A stretch of DNA of 7,654 bases from Elusimicrobiota bacterium. GTDB taxonomy: Bacteria > Elusimicrobiota > Elusimicrobia > 2-02-FULL-39-32. The DNA lies in contig JAHFBY010000068.1 in the NCBI GenBank assembly GCA_023249835.1, positions 1 through 7,654 of the forward strand. Direction: 5' to 3'. Shown piece after piece: positions 1 to 5,555 of the stretch. Below the pieces are notes generated by a model. That model saw only the letters and a list, made by a program, of their open reading frames with translations, searched no databases and had not been told where the DNA came from. How positions within the stretch are numbered: the first letter of the stretch is position 1; each line of letters starts with the position of its first letter. A program made the translations under genes and the position numbers.

Positions 1-511
1 AGTCCCCGTTCAAAGCGGTAAAAGCTCTTTCATTTAAGGTCTTTCCGGTATTGGACCAATACTTTAATTCCACATCAACCGCGTCTCCTCCTTCGGAAAC
101 CAAACGAACTTTTTTGGTTTTACCGGTAAAGCTCCAGGGGTCGATCGTTAAGTTGGTGTGTATGAAAAATTTTAAATTTTCCACCGTGTTAATATCTAGA
201 GAAATGCGATTGTACAGCGCCGGGTCAAAGGTGTTCTCCCTTTGTGACCCGAATAAAACTCTAAAATTGCGTTCGTTTAAATCAAAATTCGCTTTTCGCC
301 AAGTCAGCGTTTCATCGCCGGAAAAACGGCCAAAAGAAGTGTTATAAGCGCCGTTTAATTTAAAAGGATAAATATGGTCGTTTAATTTAGCGACCTGATT
401 TTTAGGGTCGAGCGCGTCGAAGAAATTTTTGGCAATGGCGTTTGAACCGGCAAGAAGGATTTGCATGAAAAAAAATAGAATGGCGTATAAAACCTTAGAA
501 CGTTCAATCAT
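1..511 (-). CDS. Exported protein of unknown function, partial (C-terminus beyond window)
   Basis: Reading the minus strand from the ATG at 511 gives about 170 uninterrupted codons that run off the window at position 1, so the 3' end is missing. The N-terminus is a convincing signal peptide: a charged MIERSK, a hydrophobic core at residues 7-22, and an AIA cleavage site at 25-27. The mature part begins KNFFDALDPKNQ and is rich in alternating polar and hydrophobic stretches with aromatic residues (IYPFKLNGAY, RNFRVLFGSQ, TIDPWSFTGK), which suggests beta structure such as an outer-membrane or cell-surface protein. I do not recognise the family. The start is supported by AGGAG eight bases upstream. 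The gene follows the diguanylate cyclase after 11 bases, and the cyclase stop codon overlaps that Shine-Dalgarno, so the two are very likely co-transcribed and coupled. Its function cannot be read from this fragment; a c-di-GMP-linked envelope role is only a guess. Confidence 0.8.
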   Translation of the reverse strand, partial: MIERSKVLYAILFFFMQILLAGSNAIAKNFFDALDPKNQVAKLNDHIYPFKLNGAYNTSFGRFSGDETLTWRKANFDLNERNFRVLFGSQRENTFDPALYNRISLDINTVENLKFFIHTNLTIDPWSFTGKTKKVRLVSEGGDAVDVELKYWSNTGKTLNERAFTALNGD

Positions 512-519
512 AACCTTTG

Positions 520-524
520 CTCCT
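520..524 (-). promoter_or_regulatory. Ribosome binding site AGGAG overlapping the upstream stop codon
   Basis: On the minus strand AGGAG lies 8 bases before the ATG at 511. The TAG stop of the cyclase gene (525-523) shares two bases with it (TTAGGAGC). A ribosome finishing the cyclase would stop on this site, so translational coupling is likely. It also fixes the start of the partial exported protein. Confidence 0.75.
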
Positions 525-2034
525 AATAAATTGTTCCTTCGCTTTTCCAATCTCGTCCGGAGGACAGGTTAGGGGAGCTGGAAAGGTTGGAAAATCCAAT
601 TACTTTGTTGCCGCCGGATTTTTTGGCTTCGTAGAGCGCGTTATCAGCTTTACGGAGCAATTCTTCCGGGCTTGCCGCGTGCAAGGGAAAGGAAGCTAAC
701 CCGGCGCTTATCGTAAAATGGATTTCACCGCCCGTATCCAAAGCTATGGGCGAACAATTTACGATCTCCCGAATAGCTTCGGCTTTGGCTGTGGTGTCGT
801 TTTCATTGCTTCCAAACATTAAAATAATGAATTCGTCCCCGCCATAGCGCACTGCTATGTCGAACTTGCGGATAAGCGAGACGATTTTACAGGCGACTGA
901 TTTTAATACTTTGTCTCCCACCAAATGGCCGTAAGTGTCGTTTACTTTTTTAAATTGGTCCAAATCTAAGATAGCTAAGGAGAGGAGGCTGTTATGGCGT
1001 CTGGCTCGAGACATTTCTTCTTTGATGCGTTGATGGAAATAACGGGGCAAATAGAGTCCGGTCAAACTGTCAGTAACGGAAAGTTCCCTAACTTTTTGAA
1101 AAAGCCCCGCGTTTTTAAGAGCCAGCCCCAGTTGTCCTGAAACCATTTCCAGCAAAGAGACCGCATCGTCGGGAATTTCTTCTTGGCTGAGGAGGTTGTC
1201 CACCATCAGAACGCCTAACTTTTCATTGCGGGCGTATAGCGGAAACGAGCGAATCACAGCGGCAAACTTTGTGTCCTGCTGGCTTTTGGCGTTCATCATC
1301 ATATCTACCGCGGGGTGGATGCCCAGCTTTGAAGGAAAACTTTCGTCTGTAATGGAGCTGATTTTACCCTGGAAGTTACAAGAAATTTGTCCGCTTAATA
1401 TTTTGTTTGCGCTGTCCAATAAATAGATTTTTACCCGGTCCATACCGAACGCGTTTTGCACGGTGCGCGCTGTTTCGCTTAACAGGCTTTCAACGTTTAG
1501 GGATTGAAAGATGGCGTTATGTATTTCAGTCAACACTTTTAAGCGTTCGCGTTGTCTTCGTATTTCATTTTGCTGTAAATAGTTTAAGATCCTTGTTCCG
1601 GTATCGTTCAGTAAATCGTTCAGCTTATTTTTAAGGGTTTTATTTAAACGTAAAGAGGGTTTTTTTTCCAACCGCAGAGCCCCAATGGCTTGGTTTTGAG
1701 CGCGGATTAAAAAGTATGCGCAGCTCTTATTGGCATAGATTGCGGGCAATTTTTTTTGGAAAAGCGAGTACAGAGGATTGCGGGTTCCAAGCGCAATTTT
1801 TTCCTCGCCATCTAGGACCTGTCCGTAAGAGTATATGACCTGGGCAAAAAGCGTTTGACTTTTAGGGTCTAAGAGCATCAAAGCGGCATGTTCGCAACGG
1901 CACAGTTTAGCGGCTTGGCCCAGCACATGAGCGCAGAGTTCGTTCACGCTGTCAATATACTGATTTTGTGAAATGGAGAGCATTAAAGCGGACGGCAATA
2001 TGCTTTCGTTATCGTTATTTAAGGGGTTATGCAT
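523..2034 (-). CDS. Soluble GAF-GAF-GGDEF diguanylate cyclase
   Basis: This 503-residue protein probably makes cyclic di-GMP from two GTP. Residues 321-480 form a complete GGDEF domain: TDSLTGL at 321-327, the LDLDQFKKVND block with metal-binding D357 and guanine-contacting N365, D374, the signature GGDEF at 398-402, and KSGGNK near 472. RKFD at 389-392 lies exactly five residues before GGDEF, which matches a product-inhibition I-site. Two GAF-like sensor regions precede it: a divergent one at about 25-155 and a clearer one at about 170-310, joined by a charged helical linker near 152-168. There is no signal peptide or membrane segment, so it should act in the cytoplasm. A Ser-rich tail follows residue 480. 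The start overlaps the preceding solute-binding gene by 8 bases (ATGCATAA) and has no clear Shine-Dalgarno, which points to coupled translation. The ligand of the GAF domains is unknown. Confidence 0.93.
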   Translation of the reverse strand: MHNPLNNDNESILPSALMLSISQNQYIDSVNELCAHVLGQAAKLCRCEHAALMLLDPKSQTLFAQVIYSYGQVLDGEEKIALGTRNPLYSLFQKKLPAIYANKSCAYFLIRAQNQAIGALRLEKKPSLRLNKTLKNKLNDLLNDTGTRILNYLQQNEIRRQRERLKVLTEIHNAIFQSLNVESLLSETARTVQNAFGMDRVKIYLLDSANKILSGQISCNFQGKISSITDESFPSKLGIHPAVDMMMNAKSQQDTKFAAVIRSFPLYARNEKLGVLMVDNLLSQEEIPDDAVSLLEMVSGQLGLALKNAGLFQKVRELSVTDSLTGLYLPRYFHQRIKEEMSRARRHNSLLSLAILDLDQFKKVNDTYGHLVGDKVLKSVACKIVSLIRKFDIAVRYGGDEFIILMFGSNENDTTAKAEAIREIVNCSPIALDTGGEIHFTISAGLASFPLHAASPEELLRKADNALYEAKKSGGNKVIGFSNLSSSPNLSSGRDWKSEGTIY

Positions 2035-3277
2035 AGAGGGATAAGATGTAGTCTATTTCAATAGATGTGCGCAGACAATGATGGTTTAACTGCTCTTTGG
2101 AGTAGCGGCCCATGCGCACCGATTCCAGCAAATCGCCCGTAAAATACTTAATCAATTGTTCAATCGTTCCCATGACCGGCAAAGAAGGGAAAGTGCGCGA
2201 GGTCTTAATGGCTTGTTCAAAAATATGCTGGTGTTCTTCCCAACCCTCTTTAAAAAAAGAGGTGTGAAAGGAAGATTCTCTGGCAGGCAGAAAACCTATT
2301 TTTCTAGCGTGCTCTTCTTGGTTTTCCTTTTTAGTGAGGAATTTAATTAATGACCATGACTCTTCAACGTGTTTGGAGGAGGCAAGTATGGCTAAATGGC
2401 TGCCTCCGGTAAAAGTGATGTAGGGCGTGCGCGGACTATTGGTAGGGATCAACGCCAATCCAAAATTCTTGGCAACTTTGGGATTGTAATCGCTGCTCTT
2501 AGGGTTAAAAACGCTGTCCACCGGCCATGTTCCCGACACTTGAAAAGCGCTTTGTCCGCTAAAAAAATTACCCACGGTCATTCGGTCTCGACCCAATAAC
2601 GGCATATACGCATCGTTTATAAGGCTAAAATAAAAGTGCAACGCTCGGCGGGTGTTTTCTTCGCGTAAGTGACTTTTTTTAGTTACCCAATCAACCAGTT
2701 CTGCGTGGCTGCCCCAAATCCAAGGCAATAGGTCATGGATGAGTATGTTCTCCGATTGGCCGGATAAAGACATTGGGTCAATCTGCCCCTTTAATCGGCG
2801 TTTAACCAAGCCGAGGACTTGTTTAAATCCTTGCCAGTGGTTAAAATCGTTCACCTGAACTCCCAACTGTTTCATAACGTCTGTTCGATAATAAAGCACG
2901 CGCACATCAGAAAACCAGGGAATAGCATATATTTTTCGGCTATTATAACCGTAACAATTGGATAGCAGGGGGGGGATAAAATCATTTAATATGTTCGTGT
3001 CAGCGAATTGAGATAAATCAGCTAACCCGCCAAGCGAAGACAAGGTCCCTTGCCAAGTGCTGCCAATCTGGACGATGTCAGGCAAAGTTTCACTGTTAGA
3101 GCCGCGTTTTATTATGCCAATAATGCGCTGCCAAGCCTTAGACCAAGACATAAGCGTACATTCGACTTCAATCTGGCTATGGTTCTTGTGAAACTTATTA
3201 AGGATATTTCCCAAGATAGGAGCTGTTTGAAAGCCCGCGTTGGACATGATCCAAAGTTTTAAATGTTTTTTTCCCAT
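2027..3277 (-). CDS. ABC-type family 1 solute-binding protein lacking a signal peptide
   Basis: This 416-residue protein has the fold signatures of family 1 extracellular sugar-binding proteins. It opens with the first core strand (KLWIMSNAG, residues 7-15) followed by a helix and the second strand. The partner segment LPDIVQIGSTWQGTLSSLGGL spans 65-85. A hinge-type IYAIPWFSDVRVLYYRTDV spans 116-134, followed by NFFSGQSAFQVSGTWP at 237-252 and FTGGSHLAILASS at 289-301. Such proteins normally work outside the inner membrane with a CUT1 permease, but this one begins at the mature fold with MGKKH and has no signal peptide or lipobox. The frame upstream stays open to a TAG at 3413-3415 but contains no ATG, GTG or TTG, and the other two frames offer only starts that stop within a few codons. 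No strong Shine-Dalgarno precedes the ATG. It is coupled to the downstream cyclase, so a cytoplasmic sensor role is plausible. The substrate is unknown. Confidence 0.88.
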   Translation of the reverse strand: MGKKHLKLWIMSNAGFQTAPILGNILNKFHKNHSQIEVECTLMSWSKAWQRIIGIIKRGSNSETLPDIVQIGSTWQGTLSSLGGLADLSQFADTNILNDFIPPLLSNCYGYNSRKIYAIPWFSDVRVLYYRTDVMKQLGVQVNDFNHWQGFKQVLGLVKRRLKGQIDPMSLSGQSENILIHDLLPWIWGSHAELVDWVTKKSHLREENTRRALHFYFSLINDAYMPLLGRDRMTVGNFFSGQSAFQVSGTWPVDSVFNPKSSDYNPKVAKNFGLALIPTNSPRTPYITFTGGSHLAILASSKHVEESWSLIKFLTKKENQEEHARKIGFLPARESSFHTSFFKEGWEEHQHIFEQAIKTSRTFPSLPVMGTIEQLIKYFTGDLLESVRMGRYSKEQLNHHCLRTSIEIDYILSLYA

Positions 3278-3288
3278 TTTTAAATGTT
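3257..3288. repeat. Short direct repeat straddling the solute-binding gene start
   Basis: The 11-base word ttttaaatgtt occurs at 3257-3267 and again at 3278-3288, 21 bases apart, which is two DNA helical turns. The copies lie on either side of the ATG at 3277-3275. They could be regulator half-sites or a coincidence in AT-rich sequence. Confidence 0.3.
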
Positions 3289-3304
3289 CGGCAATGTTGG
3301 TAAA

Positions 3305-3333
3305 AATATAAAACAGTTTCAGATATTGTACAA
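3305..3333 (-). promoter_or_regulatory. Candidate sigma-70-type promoter for the solute-binding/cyclase unit
   Basis: On the minus strand TATATT (3310-3305, five of six matches to the -10 consensus) is preceded after 17 bases by TTGTAC (3333-3328, three of six matches to the -35 consensus). It lies just downstream of the terminator and about 28 bases before the ATG, in the only sizeable intergenic gap (3278-3419, AT-rich). The position is right but the -35 box is weak. The gap contains nothing else I can name apart from the terminator and one copy of the direct repeat. Confidence 0.35.
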
Positions 3334-3392
3334 ATAAAATATCCGAAGTTACATCAACCGACCAGGCTGGATGTGGGAGCGTGGGCAGGTAG

Positions 3393-3416
3393 AAAAAATT
3401 AGCGAATATGCGCTAA
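3393..3416 (-). terminator. Rho-independent terminator of the glycosidase operon
   Basis: Three bases after the TAG of the carbohydrate-binding-like gene, the minus strand reads TTAGCG, a 6-base loop CATATT, CGCTAA and then six T. The 6-bp stem is perfect but half A/T, so termination may be partial and some read-through into the solute-binding gene is possible. The opposite strand also shows the stem followed by a short A run, not a T run, so it is one-directional. Confidence 0.6.
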
Positions 3417-3419
3417 AAA

Positions 3420-4169
3420 CTATTCAATGTAGATGTCATCTAGAAAAATAGTGAACCCTTCCGGATTATCGTCCGCTGAAGCGGAGAAGGCGAACCCGCC
3501 AATGATATAGCTTAGGTCGTGGCCCTCCAAATCAATTTGATATTTTCGCCAGCGGTTTGTTAACTCTATGGGTCCAATGGAAACTGAGTCGGAATCGCCG
3601 GGAAAATCGGTTCCATTGATGCCTCCCAGCTTAAATTCCGCAATTTTCTCTCCGCCGTTCATGCCGCGAGCCCAAAAATAAAGTTTCTTTGCTTTGGACA
3701 GGTTATAACCGCCCTTTTTATCGCCCCAATTATTAGCGGGGTTTTGCCAATAGATGCCGGCCCATCCAGCGCCATTTTTTCTTTCCGCCGTATACTTTAT
3801 TTGAATACAGGACTTTCCTGAACGGGGATTAATCTTAAATGCGTCATTGAATCGAATATCGCGAAAATCACCCATCCAACCGGAAGGGGTGAAATAAGCT
3901 TTCGCTCCTTTTTCAGTGTAAATGCGGAAAGGCAGCTCAATGCCGCCATCTTTATTAATGCCGCCCTGCTCTTCTTTTATTTCTGTTTTCAAGTCCATTT
4001 TTATTTCAGTTTTACTTTCACCTAAAGACATGGGGACTTCCGGCGTTCCCGATATAGAAGTTACGGCGGGTTCTATTTCTTCTGTCTTTTTAGCCCTGGC
4101 CTGTAGGGCTGATGGACAAAGATATGTTAGTGAAACTATGAGAGCCAATCCTGTTAGAGCCGATTTCAT
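3420..4169 (-). CDS. Exported stand-alone carbohydrate-binding-like (jelly-roll) protein
   Basis: This 249-residue protein probably binds polysaccharide outside the inner membrane and has no catalytic signature. Residues 1-26 form a signal peptide (hydrophobic core 6-17, cleavage after LQA or ARA). Cys18 is not in a lipobox, so it is not an evident lipoprotein. Residues 27-75 are an acidic, low-complexity linker with KTEIK occurring twice (53-57 and 61-65). Residues 77-249 look like a galactose-binding or CBM-type beta sandwich: the Trp-rich GWAGIYWQNPANNWGD at 135-150, YNLSKAKKLYFWARG at 155-169, WRKYQIDLEGHDLSYIIGG at 207-225, and a closing FLDDIYIE strand at 242-249. This layout resembles CBM11 or CIA30-like domains usually found attached to glycanases. 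Here it is separate, 17 bases after the second glycosidase, so it may serve as a shared binding subunit. The start is fixed by AGGAGG eight bases upstream. The ligand cannot be named from sequence alone. Confidence 0.82.
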   Translation of the reverse strand: MKSALTGLALIVSLTYLCPSALQARAKKTEEIEPAVTSISGTPEVPMSLGESKTEIKMDLKTEIKEEQGGINKDGGIELPFRIYTEKGAKAYFTPSGWMGDFRDIRFNDAFKINPRSGKSCIQIKYTAERKNGAGWAGIYWQNPANNWGDKKGGYNLSKAKKLYFWARGMNGGEKIAEFKLGGINGTDFPGDSDSVSIGPIELTNRWRKYQIDLEGHDLSYIIGGFAFSASADDNPEGFTIFLDDIYIE

Positions 4170-4177
4170 TTATACTG

Positions 4178-4183
4178 CCTCCT
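4178..4183 (-). promoter_or_regulatory. Strong ribosome binding site AGGAGG for the carbohydrate-binding-like gene
   Basis: AGGAGG lies 8 bases before the ATG at 4169 and directly follows the TAA (4189-4187) of the second glycosidase (TAAAGGAGG). It fixes the start. Unlike the second glycosidase and the cyclase, this gene has a full consensus site, so it may be translated more strongly. Confidence 0.8.
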
Positions 4184-4186
4184 TTA

Positions 4187-5554
4187 TTATTTTAATTCTT
4201 GAATATTGTTCATCCCCAACGAGGACAATCCGCTTGTGGAGGACGCTTTACCGATTGCAGAGCCTCCGCTTCTTTCAATATTTTGTATGACCATAGAGAC
4301 GTCCAGCCCATTGTTCCAAACTTGTTTATATGCATAGTAAGCCATCCTCAGCTGCCTAGAGAACGGGCTTTGCGCGCCGTCTCCTTGACTCACAATCCCA
4401 AACCATTCATCATTGAACCATCCATCTACCGTAGGACCTTGCCAACCTCCGGCAGTGGTGTCATGATATTCCGGAGAACCGTTTAACCACCAGCGATCCG
4501 TCCGAGTATATACGATACCGCCCAAGGCATTGCCCGTTCCGGTGCCGGTAAAACTGTTGTTTTGAATATCTTTCCAGCTCCTCAGCAAATATAGCGCTTG
4601 ATATTTTTCATCTTCCACTTCTTTATTTTGATTATAGCAGTCTGTTCCATATTCAGTAATGAGAAGGGGTTTCTTAACGCTTTGCTTTACTTGGTTCCAG
4701 AGGACGTTGAACCCATAAGGGCCGCTATAAGAATTCATTCCAATATAGTCAATATGCGGGGCATATTTTTTTAGCGCGGAAGATAACTTTAATGTGGCTA
4801 TACAGGTTCCCACCGGATGGTTGGGATCGAGTTTTTGGATCATTTTTGCCGTTTTATTTAAAAACTTAGCGTATTCTTTGGGATGCGCGGCGGCGTTGGT
4901 GTTGTTAAGGGTGGAGTTCCCCTCATGGCCAACGGTATCGTTTTCATTGCCCAACATCCAAGTTAAAACGTAAGGTTCGTCTTTATGCTGCATAACCATT
5001 GCGGTTACATCGTCCATCATGTTTTTGAGTTGTTTTTTATCGGTATAGTCCGTTCCCCTTTCCCAGTTAGCACCCGAGCCAACGGTGTAGGCTCCCAAGA
5101 AGTTGCCCATAATTACAGAAATGCCGAATCGGTTGTATAGGTCCCTTAAAACTTCCTTATCTAAGTTTTGCCAATGGTAAATACGAATCGTGTTGCAGCC
5201 CATTTCTTTTAATAATTGAAAATCGCCCACCGCATATTCATTGTTGTCTTTAATATTATTTTTGTTTTCATCCACCCAAGAATCATAAGGGCCGTCTGGA
5301 CTGCCGTTGTTATTTTTGTCGGATAACATCCAAAGGTTATTTGATTTCGGTTTTTTGCCGACCTCGTCCATTTCATAAGCAATGCCTTTGATTAAATAGG
5401 GATTTCCATTAACTAATAGTTCCCAACGCCCTTTTTTATGTTTAATAAGTTTTACTTTTGCAGGTTCCGCGTTTAATGGGCCGACTAGGGCAAGGTTAGC
5501 TGAAATAAGGCAAATGAGGCCAACGCGATTAAAAGGGTTTAAGTGATTGGGCAT
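4187..5554 (-). CDS. Exported clan GH-A glycosidase, GH2-barrel-like (short paralogue)
   Basis: A predicted retaining glycoside hydrolase of 455 residues. I place the start at the ATG at 5554, one base after the previous stop (TAACATG). The longer reading frame to 5671 would add 39 residues inside the upstream gene and bury the signal peptide. The signal peptide is residues 1-29 (Arg10, core 11-25, LNA then EP). Acid/base E204 sits in WMLGNEN and nucleophile E301 in LLITEYG, as in GH2 catalytic barrels. The barrel begins at WELLVNGNPYLIKG (about 44-57). Between its first strands are two Asp/Asn-rich loops at 79-87 and 95-106 that look like calcium-binding EF-hand or dockerin-type loops. The end shows DEWFGIVSQGDGAQSP (about 382-397) and a Ser/Gly-rich tail of about 40 residues. 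The normal N-terminal GH2 sandwich domains are absent. At the last barrel strand TRTDRWW replaces EWMDEWW of the neighbouring paralogue, suggesting a different subsite. The substrate is unknown. Confidence 0.87.
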   Translation of the reverse strand: MPNHLNPFNRVGLICLISANLALVGPLNAEPAKVKLIKHKKGRWELLVNGNPYLIKGIAYEMDEVGKKPKSNNLWMLSDKNNNGSPDGPYDSWVDENKNNIKDNNEYAVGDFQLLKEMGCNTIRIYHWQNLDKEVLRDLYNRFGISVIMGNFLGAYTVGSGANWERGTDYTDKKQLKNMMDDVTAMVMQHKDEPYVLTWMLGNENDTVGHEGNSTLNNTNAAAHPKEYAKFLNKTAKMIQKLDPNHPVGTCIATLKLSSALKKYAPHIDYIGMNSYSGPYGFNVLWNQVKQSVKKPLLITEYGTDCYNQNKEVEDEKYQALYLLRSWKDIQNNSFTGTGTGNALGGIVYTRTDRWWLNGSPEYHDTTAGGWQGPTVDGWFNDEWFGIVSQGDGAQSPFSRQLRMAYYAYKQVWNNGLDVSMVIQNIERSGGSAIGKASSTSGLSSLGMNNIQELK

Positions 5555-5555
5555 G

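Noticed and set aside
51..347. Plus-strand open frame of 98 codons near the left edge
   Set aside because: It is antisense to the partial exported protein, which has a clear signal peptide and Shine-Dalgarno; the plus-strand product resembles nothing.
1660..1757. Two eight-base A/T runs in the cyclase gene as phase-variation sites
   Set aside because: They encode ordinary Lys-Lys pairs in moderately AT-rich sequence, where such runs are expected by chance.
3278..3340. Hidden signal peptide upstream of the solute-binding protein
   Set aside because: The in-frame translation is partly hydrophobic (LFVQYLKLFYIF) but has no ATG, GTG or TTG start, no basic n-region after a start and no cleavage motif.
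3328..3359. Alternative promoter TTGATG with TACAAT
   Set aside because: The two boxes are about 21 bases apart on the minus strand, too far for a standard promoter.
4113..4124. Lipoprotein anchor at Cys18 of the carbohydrate-binding-like protein
   Set aside because: The residues before the Cys are Thr-Tyr-Leu, which do not fit a lipobox, and a normal signal peptidase site follows.
3922..4290. Plus-strand open frame of 122 codons opposite the carbohydrate-binding-like gene
   Set aside because: It is antisense to a gene with a signal peptide, a strong ribosome site and a recognisable fold, and its own translation shows no family or ribosome site.
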